Assembly: GCA_016716705.1 (NCBI GenBank)
Contig: JADJVF010000006.1
Coordinates: forward strand, 1 to 64,000
Length of the DNA: 64,000 nt
Direction of reading: 5' to 3'
Source: Holophagales bacterium
GTDB lineage: Bacteria > Acidobacteriota > Thermoanaerobaculia > UBA5066
The position numbers were made by a program, and so were the translations under genes. The notes under the pieces were generated by a model that saw only the letters and a program-made list of their open reading frames with translations, was not told the origin of the DNA and searched no databases. Of the stretch, positions 35,468 through 43,940 are shown piece after piece. The first letter of the stretch is position 1. Each line of letters begins with the position of its first letter.

Positions 35468-36885
35468 AAAGGCTCGTCGTCGTCCTTCCTTCTCGTCTCT
35501 GGCGGTGCCTGCTTCCGCCCAGGTCGAGTCGGCGCTCCTGTCGAAGATCACGTTCAACCTGACGAACCCGGGCGGGAAGTCGCTCGCCATGGGGGGCGCC
35601 TTCACCGCGATCGCCGACGACGCCACCGCGGCCATCGCCAACCCGGCCGGTCTCGGCCTCCTCTCGTCGGTCGAGGTGGGGATCTCGGGGAAGAGGTCGG
35701 ACGACGTCATCGGCCTCGTCACCGCGCGCTCGACGGCGTCGGGGAGCAACTTCTTCGTACCCTACCCGCCGGTCCGGGGAGTGAACTCCGACATCTCGGC
35801 TCGAGCCTCGGGCGTCGAGTTCGCCGGGGTCGTCCTTCCCGTGTCGCGGCGGTTCGTCGCCGCCGTCAGCTTTGCCGAGAACCTGCGCTTCGAGGGCGAT
35901 CCGGGAGAGGACGGCTACGCCTACATCGAGCTGCGCGACAACCGGTCAAGTGGAACGACGAGGCGGGACTTCCTCTACGAGTTCCGCGAGCACGGGGCGG
36001 TCTCGCTCCGCAACCGGCTCCTTGGCCTTTCCGCGGCCTACCGCGTGACGGATCGCCTTCCGGATCGGTGCGGGGGTGACGCTGAACCGAATGGAGCTCG
36101 ACCTCCTGGGCGACGCCGGGGGCGTGCACAGGATCGTCAACCGGAACTACTCACCGACCACGATCGAGACGTCCACGACGACCGTGGCGACCCGGGGCCT
36201 CGACCAGAACACGCTCGGCTTCGTCGTGGGTGTTCACGCCGATCTCATGTCGGGCGGCAAGCTGACCGCGGGCGCGGTCTACCGGCAGACGGGGAAGGCG
36301 ACGGGAACGCTCGAGATCGGGGGAGACGTCCCCACGCCCCTCCTGGGCCAGGAGAGCCGGCCGTTCTCGGCCCGCGTGCCGCGGGACGCGGCCGTGGGGC
36401 TGGCGGCGCGTCCGTTTCCCGGTCTCACCGTCGCTGCCGAAGCCCAGTGGATCGCATACGGGGACTTCATCGACCAGCCCCTGCCGATCGTCTCCTACGA
36501 AGGGCTGGCGGGACCGTTCGGCATACCGGTCGGCCCGCTCCTGGCGGAGCTCTCCCCGCCCGATGACGTCATCCTGCCGCGAATCGGCATTGAGTACGTC
36601 GCGAGCACCGCGGACCTCCTGCTCGCCTTCCGGCTCGGCTATCACCGCGAGCCGGCGAGAGGCGTCACGGCCAACCTCTCCGCGTACGACCCGTCGGGGG
36701 CCTACGACATCACCGACCCGCCGTACTCCGAGAGCGTAAGGACCGTCTACGACGGCGGCAAGCCCGACGACCGCTTCTCGGGCGGCCTCGGCGCGACGGT
36801 CTCGCGACGGGTCTCCTTCGACCTCGCCTTCGACGTCGGACGCTTCTCGCGGGTGCTCTCGGCTTCGCTCTTCTACCGCTTCTGA
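35464..36885 (+). CDS. Outer-membrane beta-barrel protein, FadL/OmpP1-like, two frameshifts
   Basis: Starts at ATG 35464 (overlap with the kinase stop). A signal peptide reads MKRLVVV then, one base out of frame near 35485, SFSSLAVPASAQVES. The barrel begins NPGGKSLAMGGAFTAIADD and ATAAIANPAGLGLLS, a hallmark of FadL/UPF0164-type transporters of hydrophobic compounds. A second shift near 36060 moves the frame from YRVTDRL to RIGAGVTLNRMELDL. The C-terminal half then runs without break to the terminal FYRF, the aromatic end needed for barrel insertion. Both halves fit one protein, so sequence errors are more likely than decay. Possibly a fatty-acid or hydrocarbon channel. Confidence 0.78.
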
Positions 36886-36898
36886 ACGGGGCGCGGGT

Positions 36899-37834
36899 TC
36901 AGAGCAGGGCGCCGCAGGAGGGGCAGAAGACGTCTCCCTTCACCGCGTCGTCGTGAAGGCAGATCTCGTGTTCCGCCATCGGAGATCGGGGGGCGGGCTC
37001 CAGGACGAGCCACGCGGTCCCGGTGGCGTCGACGGTCGCTTCGACCCGGACGCGCCGGCCGGATCTCTCCAGGACGAGCCCGCCCTCGTCGAAGGGCCCG
37101 GACGGGCGTGTCCGAGCGAGGAACCAGGCGAAGAGAGGCTCGAGGACCGGGAGCGGAAGGGGCCGGGACGTCTGCGCGACACCGCCGGAGTAGGTGCGCA
37201 GGAGCGCCCCTTTTCCCTCGGGGCCGATCTCGACGGCCTGCGCGCCCTCGTCGATGGCGTCGACGAGGAGGGCACGCGCGAGGCGGGCGAAGGGATCGAG
37301 CTCGATGGCGGGATCGTTGCGATTCCGGGCAGGGAGCGGCGCGGGCGCGGAGGGTGCCGGGCGCGCGGGTGAAGCCGGGGGGGCCGGCGCCCGGTCGGCC
37401 TTCGTCCCAGGCGACTCCCAGGCGCGGAGAACATCCTCGAGAATCGGGTCCGCGGTGACGTGGAGGTGGATCGCGCAGCCCGTGGAGGCGACGAGGCCGG
37501 TTTCGAGCACCGGGTTTCCGGGGTCGACGACGGCGACGTACAGGACGTTTCCGCGCCGATCGAAGGGAAGGGCGCGAAGGCGGCGTCGGGCATCGGCGGG
37601 CAGCGTCTCGACCGCCTCCCGGCGGGCGGCGGCGAGCCGCTCCCGGGAGATGCTCGGCAGGCCGGTGACCCGCTCCAGGGCGTCGAGGAGCGTCTCCTCG
37701 CTGACGGCGCCCGTGGCGAGGAGGGCGCGGTCGATCGTTCCGCCGTGAAGACGCCGCCAGTCGGACGCCTTCCTCAGGCGCCTCAGGGTCAGGTCTCCGG
37801 ATTCGGCGAGAACCTCTCCCAGCCCCGGCGGCAC
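36899..37834 (-). CDS. MshEN (GspE N-terminal)-like domain protein with C-terminal zinc motif
   Basis: 311 residues from GTG. Residues 1-140 match the GspE/MshE N-terminal fold: LGEVLAESGDLT, IDRALLATGAVSEETLLDALERVTGLP, RLRALPFDRRGNVLYVAVVDPGNP. This fold binds c-di-GMP in some type II secretion and pilus ATPases. A Pro/Ala linker and a second alpha/beta region (AIDEGAQAVEIGPEGKGALLRTYSGG) recall the start of the secretion ATPase core. The Walker ATPase domain is absent. A CPSCGALL ending suggests half a zinc site. No secretion genes adjoin it. It is probably a stand-alone c-di-GMP sensor or adaptor (inference). Confidence 0.7.
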   Translation of the reverse strand: MPPGLGEVLAESGDLTLRRLRKASDWRRLHGGTIDRALLATGAVSEETLLDALERVTGLPSISRERLAAARREAVETLPADARRRLRALPFDRRGNVLYVAVVDPGNPVLETGLVASTGCAIHLHVTADPILEDVLRAWESPGTKADRAPAPPASPARPAPSAPAPLPARNRNDPAIELDPFARLARALLVDAIDEGAQAVEIGPEGKGALLRTYSGGVAQTSRPLPLPVLEPLFAWFLARTRPSGPFDEGGLVLERSGRRVRVEATVDATGTAWLVLEPAPRSPMAEHEICLHDDAVKGDVFCPSCGALL

Positions 37835-37895
37835 GTGCTCCTCTGCTGCAGGAGGAGTTTACGGGACCGGGAGGGTCCGCTCCGCGACTTCCGTG

Positions 37896-38504
37896 TCAGC
37901 CCCGGGACCCGCAGCCTCCGGCCGACCCGGCCGCCATCCGGGCCTCGTCGGGCCGGAACGTGGCGACGAGGCGGCCGGCGAGGGCCTCGAGCCGGTCGCG
38001 GGTCCCGTCGGCCCCTGCCCTGGCTTCGAAAGCGGCGAAGTCGGCGAGCATCGTCTCGAACTCGGCCGGCGTCAGGACCCGCTCGGACATCGGGTAGAGG
38101 ATGTTGTCCTCCTTCTGGATGTGCTGCCTGAGGAGCGGGATGAACCCTCGAGCCCCGCCGACGAATGCCGCCTTTTCGGCGGGGGTCACCGCGCCCGTTC
38201 CCTCGCCGGCGCCGTGGATCGCCCCGACGAGCGCCCGCCCCTCGCGGTGCTCGTGGAGCATGACGGCGACGGGCCCCGACTCCTCCGAGAAGCCGCGCTC
38301 CACCATCCGGCGGAAGAGGATGTCCTCCTCCTTTCCGTGGTGCCATGCGTCCGCGAAGCCGCGCAGGAAGCCGCCGTAGTCGCGGGCGAAGGCGCGCTCG
38401 AAGGCGAGGCCGCCTTCGAGCGCGATCGCGCAGGTCTCGAGGGAGCCGAGGACGTTCTCGATGAGGCGGTGCTCGTTCATGAGGATCGTGATGGGTCGGG
38501 CCAT
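37896..38504 (-). CDS. Hemerythrin-like diiron protein
   Basis: 202 residues from ATG 38504 with a GAGGAG site. Hemerythrin HHE-domain ligands appear in order: MNEHRLIENVL (His near residue 12), AWHHGKEEDILF, VMLHEHREGRALV and LLRQHIQKEDNILYP. These supply the His/Glu/Asp set for an oxo-bridged diiron centre that binds O2 or NO. The C-terminal 40 residues are an extra helix. It lies 60 bp downstream of an Rrf2 regulator gene, and a 24-bp inverted repeat shared with that regulator's own promoter lies 20 bp before its start. The likely role is oxygen or nitric-oxide handling. Confidence 0.9.
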   Translation of the reverse strand: MARPITILMNEHRLIENVLGSLETCAIALEGGLAFERAFARDYGGFLRGFADAWHHGKEEDILFRRMVERGFSEESGPVAVMLHEHREGRALVGAIHGAGEGTGAVTPAEKAAFVGGARGFIPLLRQHIQKEDNILYPMSERVLTPAEFETMLADFAAFEARAGADGTRDRLEALAGRLVATFRPDEARMAAGSAGGCGSRG

Positions 38505-38523
38505 GGGGTCTCCTCGTGCTTTC

Positions 38524-38547
38524 TCAATGGATGCAGAGATCCGTTGA
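38524..38547. promoter_or_regulatory. Rrf2-type operator upstream of the hemerythrin gene
   Basis: Inverted repeat TCAATGGAT-N6-ATCCGTTGA (8 of 9 positions symmetric), located between the Rrf2 stop and the hemerythrin start. The same palindrome with the same 6-bp spacer is found before the Rrf2 gene itself at 38976-38999. Two copies flanking a regulator and its neighbour are strong evidence for an operator. Confidence 0.8.
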
Positions 38548-38563
38548 TCGGGGAAAAAGGGGG

Positions 38564-38965
38564 CTACGGATTCGCCTCGTGCTTCAGGTCTCGGAGGGTC
38601 ACGGTCAGCATCCGCTCGTACTCCTCGCGGATCCGTTCCCAGTGCGGATGGAGGGGACAGGGATCGTCGGCGTTGCAGGGGCCGAGGCCGAAGGCGCAGG
38701 CGTCTTTCACCCGCTTGCCGTCGAACGTCTCGAGGACGGCCGAGATGGCGACGCTTCCCCCGGTCCCCTTCATCCGGAATCCGCCGCCCCAGCCCTTCTG
38801 GCTGACGACGAAGCCACGCTTGCGGAGCCGGGCGAGGATCTTCGACAGGTAGTCCGGCGGGATGCCGGCCCCTTCTGCGATCTCGCGGGCGAGGACCCAT
38901 CGGTCTCGATGGGTCGCGAGATAGGCGAGGGTGCGGAGCGCGTAACGCGAGGTTTGTGAGAACAG
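38564..38965 (-). CDS. Rrf2-family transcriptional regulator with Fe-S cysteines
   Basis: 133 residues. The N-terminus FSQTSRYALRTLAYLATH and the winged helix VLAREIAEGAGIPPDYLSKILARLRKRG, GWGGGFR are typical of Rrf2 proteins (IscR/NsrR/RsrR class). Three cysteines in CAFGLGPCNADDPC (spacing x6, x5) can hold a [2Fe-2S] or [4Fe-4S] cluster that senses redox state or NO. No ATG, GTG or TTG precedes the helix-turn-helix; CTG 38965 with GAGAGG five bases upstream gives a normal family N-terminus. It has a 24-bp operator abutting its ribosome site, so autoregulation is likely, and the same operator precedes the hemerythrin gene downstream. Confidence 0.85.
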   Translation of the reverse strand: MFSQTSRYALRTLAYLATHRDRWVLAREIAEGAGIPPDYLSKILARLRKRGFVVSQKGWGGGFRMKGTGGSVAISAVLETFDGKRVKDACAFGLGPCNADDPCPLHPHWERIREEYERMLTVTLRDLKHEANP

Positions 38966-38975
38966 GGTGCGCCTC

Positions 38976-38999
38976 TCAGTGGATGACGATATCCATTGA
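38976..38999. promoter_or_regulatory. Rrf2-type operator upstream of the Rrf2 regulator gene
   Basis: Inverted repeat TCAGTGGAT-N6-ATCCATTGA, 8 of 9 positions symmetric, ending 10 bp before the proposed CTG start. It matches the copy at 38524-38547 in arms and spacing. It also lies 35 bp after the ubiD stop, in the only gap between these genes. Confidence 0.8.
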
Positions 39000-39034
39000 G
39001 CGGGAGCGGCGCAAGGGGGGAAGCGCCGGCCGCC

Positions 39035-40807
39035 TCAGAGCCGGGAGCCGGTCCCGCCCGCGGGGAAGTACTCCCTCCAGCGGCGGTCGACCAGGGACAC
39101 GGTGGCTTCGTCGGCCTCGACGACGCCCGGCATCCAGGGCTTCATCCTCGCGTCGAGAACGATCGGCGCCGACCGGGCGATCTGGTTCCTCACGATCTCC
39201 GTCCGGGCGGCGTGGACGTCGGCTCCCGGCTCGAAGCGGGTGAAGACGTGCCAGAGAAACGAGCGGGCGTCCTTCGCGGCGGCGGCCGCGTCGTCGACGA
39301 GCGCGACGAGGGGCCACGACGCGATCGCCGGGTCGCGCGCGAGACGCGCGGCGAAGTCCCGGTCCTCCTGCCACGACGGACCGGAGATGCAGAGCGCCCC
39401 GCCGCAGAAGACCGCGGCCGCCCGCCCTCCCGCCGGAACCGGGCCCGAGAATTCGCGCGGGAGGTCGCGGATCGGGGCGCCGAGGCCGGCGAGGAATCCC
39501 TTCGACCCCTCGTTCACCTTCGGGCCGGTGTAGTCGAGCGTGTCCATGGCGAGGTTCGAGACGACGAAGAGGTCGGTCTCGAACCGGCACCGGGCGAGGA
39601 CCGTCTCGAGGAGCGTGCGGAAGTCCTTCAGGTCGACGCGAACGTCGGTGAGGAGAAGGAACTTCGTCAGGGCGAGCTGTCCCTCGCCGAGGATGCGGAA
39701 CGCGGAGGAGATCGCCTCGCGCCCGTAGCGATCCTTCACGACCGCGGCCGCGAGGGAGTGGAAGCCGGTGTCGCCGTAGCTCCAGAGATCGACGACGCTC
39801 GGCATGACGACGGGGAAGAGCGGCGACAGCAGCTCCTGCAGGTAGTCGCCGATGTAGAAATCCTCCTGCGCGGGCTTCCCGACGACCGTGGCGGGGAAGA
39901 CCGCGTCGCGCCGCCGGAACACGCGATCGACCTCGAAGACCGGGTAGTCGTGCTTCAGCGAGTAGTAGCCGTAGTGATCTCCGAAAGGCCCCTCGGGCCG
40001 GCGCACGCTCGGCGGCACCTTCCCCGTGAATGCGAACTCCGCGTCCGCGACGAGACGGTGCGGGTGTCCCGGGATGCGCGCGACGGGGAGCTTCTTTCCG
40101 AGGAGGAGCGAGGCGAGGAGCATCTCCGGGAGTCCCTCGGGAAGCGGGGCGATCGCCGCGAGGATGAGGGCGGGCGGGCCGCCGAGGAAGATCGTGACCG
40201 GGAGCGCCTCGCCCTTCGACTCGGCGACGTGGTAGTGGAACCCGCCCCCCTTGCCGATCTGCCAGTGGATGCCGGTGGTCCGCGCGTCGTGGATCTGTAT
40301 CCGGTACATCCCGAGGTTGTGCTCGCGCCTGTCGGGATGCTCGGTGTAGACGAGCGGCAGCGTCAGGAACGGGCCGCCGTCCTCGGGCCACTGCGTCAGC
40401 GCGGGGAGGCGCGTCAGGTCGGGGTCGTTCTCGACGACCTCGGTGACCGGGGCGTGCGAGACCTCCTTCATTCCCACCTTCAGCGCCTCGCCGAGGAAGG
40501 ACCGGAAGCCCCAGAGCTTTCCGGGCGTGGGCGGAAGGAGCTCGTGCGTCGCGCGGACGGCGGTCTTGACGAACTCCAGCGGGCGGCGTCCGAAGGCGAG
40601 GTCGATCCGCTTCGCCGTGCCGAAGAGGTTCGTGACGACGGGGAAGGCCGAGCCCTTCGGGCTCTTGAAGAGGAGCGCGGGCCCGCCCTGCTCGATGACG
40701 CGGCGGTGGATCTCGGGGATCTCGAGGTTCGGGTCGGCCTCGGCCTCGATCTCGAGGAGATCTCCCTCGGCTCTCAGGGCGGCGAGGAACTCGCGGAGGT
40801 CATGCAT
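39035..40807 (-). CDS. ubiD: UbiD-family prenyl-FMN-dependent decarboxylase
   Basis: 590 residues. Family features are MHDLREFLAALRAEGDLLEI at the start, ALLFKSPKGSAFPVVTNLFG, the prenyl-FMN region NLGMYRIQIHD and GIHWQIGKGGGFHYH, and the acidic signature RPEGPFGDHYGYY. Such enzymes decarboxylate aromatic or unsaturated acids, including 4-hydroxy-3-polyprenylbenzoate and the futalosine-pathway menaquinone precursor. The protein is longer than E. coli UbiD by about 90 residues at the C-terminus, like the menaquinone-type group. No UbiX partner is in the window. Quinone biosynthesis is the likely role but not proven. Confidence 0.9.
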   Translation of the reverse strand: MHDLREFLAALRAEGDLLEIEAEADPNLEIPEIHRRVIEQGGPALLFKSPKGSAFPVVTNLFGTAKRIDLAFGRRPLEFVKTAVRATHELLPPTPGKLWGFRSFLGEALKVGMKEVSHAPVTEVVENDPDLTRLPALTQWPEDGGPFLTLPLVYTEHPDRREHNLGMYRIQIHDARTTGIHWQIGKGGGFHYHVAESKGEALPVTIFLGGPPALILAAIAPLPEGLPEMLLASLLLGKKLPVARIPGHPHRLVADAEFAFTGKVPPSVRRPEGPFGDHYGYYSLKHDYPVFEVDRVFRRRDAVFPATVVGKPAQEDFYIGDYLQELLSPLFPVVMPSVVDLWSYGDTGFHSLAAAVVKDRYGREAISSAFRILGEGQLALTKFLLLTDVRVDLKDFRTLLETVLARCRFETDLFVVSNLAMDTLDYTGPKVNEGSKGFLAGLGAPIRDLPREFSGPVPAGGRAAAVFCGGALCISGPSWQEDRDFAARLARDPAIASWPLVALVDDAAAAAKDARSFLWHVFTRFEPGADVHAARTEIVRNQIARSAPIVLDARMKPWMPGVVEADEATVSLVDRRWREYFPAGGTGSRL

Positions 40808-40866
40808 CGTCCGGAGAGGTTACGACGACGCAAGCACCTTCGGGTTCCACCTGACGTGGAAACGGC

Positions 40867-43866
40867 TCACTCGAACCAGCCGCTCACGTCGAGGATGACG
40901 TCCGTCGAGCCACCGGCCTGAAGGGACGGACGGAAGGAGAGAGACCCCGCGGTCCCGAGACCCGGGAGGAAGTGCAGCGCCCGGGTCCGTCCCGCGGAGA
41001 CGGGCACTTCGGTCGAGCCCGAGAGGACGGGGCCGCCGGCGAAGACCGAGAGGCTCCCCGTGGCGGAGGGAGAGACGACCGTGACGTTGGCGGCGATCGA
41101 GAGGGCCGTCGGGGGAATGCCGCATCGACCCGTGACCTGGACGATGACGGTCTCCGACGAGCCGAGGGGCGCGCCGCCCGTAGGACCCGTCGCCTCGCGC
41201 GTGTCGGCGATCCGGCACGGCGTGATCGTGTGGAGCTTCAAGGGGACGGGAACGCTCCAGAGCTCGTAGCCGGTCGCGCCTTCGGTCGCCGTGAAGAAGA
41301 CCCGGCCGCCCGAGCGGGCGAGAACGGTCCTGTTCGCGCTGTAGTCCCACGGCACCGCTCCGGCCCCGATTCCCGGGACGAGGTCTGCGACGCGCGTCGT
41401 CCCGGCCCCGGTGCCGTCGCTTCGCCAGAGCTCTCGTCCCGAGACGCGATCCGAGGCCGTGAAGAAGACCTCGTGTCCGGCGGAGACGACGTGCTCGACG
41501 AACATCGACCCGATCGGCCCCGGTGCGACGTCGCGCAGCAGGACCGTTCCCGGCCCGGTTCCGTCGGTCTTCCAGGGCTCGTAGCCATGGATGCCGTCGT
41601 AGGCCCAGAAGAAGAGCGTCGAGCCGAGGACCGTCCAGCGGGCCCCGTACGACTGCGGCGGGCCCGGATTGATGTCCTTCAGGAGCGCGGTCCCCGCCGG
41701 CGTCCCGTCCGTGGCCCACAGCTCGCCGCCGTGCGTGCCGTCGTCCGCCCAGAAGACGACGCGGTCTCCCAGGCGCGCGACCGGATACGCAGAGGAGCTC
41801 CCGGTGGGATTGACGTCCAGGAGGAGCGTGGTACCGCCTTCGGTGCCGTCCGTACGCCAGAGCTCCGCACCGTGGGCCGCATCGGAGGCGGAGAAGACGA
41901 GAGCGTTGCCGAGCTCGACGCCAGACCACTCCCACGTCGGCATCGGTCCGACGGCGACCGTGCCTGCGACGGTTCCGTCCGTTTTCCAGAGGGTCGTCGA
42001 GGAGCCGTCGGAGACGGCGAGAAGGAACTCCCCGTTCAGCACGCCGATGGGCGAGACCTGGCTCGACGCGGCGCCGGGTGTGAGGTCGCCCAGCAGGAAC
42101 GTCCCGTCGGGAGTTCCGTCGGTGCGCCACGGCTCCATTCCGTGAACGCCGTCGTCGGGAGCGAACAGAAAGAGCTCCCCGAGGAGACCGAGGAGCCAGA
42201 GCGACGTATCCCCGGGCTGGACGTCCTTGATGAGATGAGTGCCCGCTTCTGTCCCGTCCGTTCGGTAGATCTCGCTTCCCGTGGCGGACGTCCAGGCCCT
42301 GAAGAAGACCGTCGACGGGGCGGCGAAGAACGGCCCGGCGAACGAGTTTCCCGTGCCGGGTTCGATGTCCTTGACGAGATACGTTCCCCCGGGCGTTCCG
42401 TCGCTCCTCCAGAGCTCCTGTCCGTGCTCTGCGTCCACGGCCGAGAAGAGAAGCGTGCCGTTCACGTCGGAAAGCCAGACCGGAAGACCGTCGTTCGGCC
42501 GGTAGACGGGTTCCTGGACGGGAAGCGTCCCTGCGGACGTGCCGTCGGACCGCCAGAGCCCGAAGGGCAGGTTGTAGATGAGGAGCAGGGCACTTCCGGG
42601 GATGGAGACGGAGCTGTTCGGGAACGGCGTTGCCGACCCGGGCTCGACGGTTTTCACGAGGGTCGTCCCGGCCGGCGTGCCGTCGCTGCGCCAGAGCTCG
42701 AGGCCGTCGACGTCCCGGTCCACCCAGAAGAGGAGGGCTCCGGGGATGGTCGCCGAGGTCCGGAGGAACAGGGCCACGCCGAAGTCCCGGACGAGCGACG
42801 TGCCAGCCTCCGTGCCGTCGGACACCCAGAGCTGTGAGCCGCTTGCCGTGAAGAGCAGGGCTCCGGACGGAACGAGCGGGACGCTGCTCGGATGGGAGTG
42901 GACGAGGACCGTGCCCGCTTCGGTCCCGTCGCTCTTCCAGGTCGTTCCGTCCGAGCCGACCCTGAAGGTGAGCGCGCCGGCGAACGGCACGAGTCCCTGG
43001 GGACCCGAGCTCGCGGCGCCCGGCACGATGTCCCGGACGAGGACGGTTCCGGCCACGGTCCCGTCGCTCTTCCAGAGCTCGAAGCCGTGCGTCGAATCCG
43101 TCGCCGTGAAGAAGAGCGTCCCGTTCACGTTCACGAGGTTGGCGACGGAGGAGAGGCTCGCGATCTGTGAGGTCCCGGCCTCGGAACCGTCGCTTTTCCA
43201 GAGCCCGCATTCGATCGTGTAATGGCACGAGAAGAAGAGGACTTCCCCGACGCCGACGAGCTCGGCGGAGTAGCCGAATGACCCCGCAGGACCAGGCGTG
43301 ACGTCCTTCACCAGCTTCGTTCCCACGGACGTTCCGTCGCTCGACCAGAGCTCCGTGCCGTGGACGCCGTCGTCGACGGCAAAGAAGAGGCGGCTGCCTG
43401 CCTTCGTGAGCTTGGAGGGTTTCGTGTCGACGGACGGATCCGTGCTGAACCTGCTGACGAAGGCCGTTCCCGCCGTCGTCCCGTCCGTCTTCCAGAGCGA
43501 TCCCCGCTCCTGGGAGACGGCGCCGAAGAAGAACGTTCCACCGACGTCCACTCCCGAGGTGACCGGGAGGTCCAACAGCGCTCGTGTTCCGGCTGCCGTG
43601 CCATCGGTGATCCAGAGCCCGCGATTCCCGTCCTGGTTGCCGTTCAGGAAGGCCTTGCCGCCCGAGAGTCCGATGAAGGTGTCGAAGCCCGCTCCGGACG
43701 AGGCCGTGGAAGAGACTCCCGGGTAGATGTCCTTCACGAGGCTCGGCGCCTGGGCTCGCGCTCCGTGCGCGACGAGGAATGCTCCGACGAGCAGCAGGTG
43801 GGGGAGACGCGTCCGAATCGAAAGGGATCCCGGCCGCTCGCGGCCCGGTGTCGAGATCGACTTCAT
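40867..43866 (-). CDS. Exported ELWxxDGTxxGT repeat protein (beta-propeller-like) with C-terminal PCRxxDTR domain
   Basis: 999 residues from ATG 43866 (GAGGTG five bases upstream). The signal peptide is LPHLLLVGAFLVAHGARA. Seventeen repeats of about 45-50 residues follow, each with a core such as LWKTDGTTAGT, LWSSDGTSVGT, LWRSDGTPAGT or PWKTDGTGPGT, and an FF-ATD-like strand between them. This ELWKTDGT pattern forms beta-propeller-type blades. The last 130 residues form a different domain starting LHTITPCRIADTREATG and ending VILDVSGWFE, which is often found at the end of acidobacterial secreted proteins and may serve sorting or attachment. Function unknown; probably surface exposed. Confidence 0.85.
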   Translation of the reverse strand: MKSISTPGRERPGSLSIRTRLPHLLLVGAFLVAHGARAQAPSLVKDIYPGVSSTASSGAGFDTFIGLSGGKAFLNGNQDGNRGLWITDGTAAGTRALLDLPVTSGVDVGGTFFFGAVSQERGSLWKTDGTTAGTAFVSRFSTDPSVDTKPSKLTKAGSRLFFAVDDGVHGTELWSSDGTSVGTKLVKDVTPGPAGSFGYSAELVGVGEVLFFSCHYTIECGLWKSDGSEAGTSQIASLSSVANLVNVNGTLFFTATDSTHGFELWKSDGTVAGTVLVRDIVPGAASSGPQGLVPFAGALTFRVGSDGTTWKSDGTEAGTVLVHSHPSSVPLVPSGALLFTASGSQLWVSDGTEAGTSLVRDFGVALFLRTSATIPGALLFWVDRDVDGLELWRSDGTPAGTTLVKTVEPGSATPFPNSSVSIPGSALLLIYNLPFGLWRSDGTSAGTLPVQEPVYRPNDGLPVWLSDVNGTLLFSAVDAEHGQELWRSDGTPGGTYLVKDIEPGTGNSFAGPFFAAPSTVFFRAWTSATGSEIYRTDGTEAGTHLIKDVQPGDTSLWLLGLLGELFLFAPDDGVHGMEPWRTDGTPDGTFLLGDLTPGAASSQVSPIGVLNGEFLLAVSDGSSTTLWKTDGTVAGTVAVGPMPTWEWSGVELGNALVFSASDAAHGAELWRTDGTEGGTTLLLDVNPTGSSSAYPVARLGDRVVFWADDGTHGGELWATDGTPAGTALLKDINPGPPQSYGARWTVLGSTLFFWAYDGIHGYEPWKTDGTGPGTVLLRDVAPGPIGSMFVEHVVSAGHEVFFTASDRVSGRELWRSDGTGAGTTRVADLVPGIGAGAVPWDYSANRTVLARSGGRVFFTATEGATGYELWSVPVPLKLHTITPCRIADTREATGPTGGAPLGSSETVIVQVTGRCGIPPTALSIAANVTVVSPSATGSLSVFAGGPVLSGSTEVPVSAGRTRALHFLPGLGTAGSLSFRPSLQAGGSTDVILDVSGWFE

Positions 43867-43940
43867 GCCGGCACCTCGGCGAAAAATCATACGCCATGCG
43901 CAGCCTGGAACCGTGATCTCCGCCCGTCGGTCGGAGGTCG

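Noticed and set aside
40867..43866. Possible CRISPR-like or DNA tandem repeats
   Set aside because: The periodicity is in the protein (DGTxxGT); DNA copies are diverged and there are no spacers.
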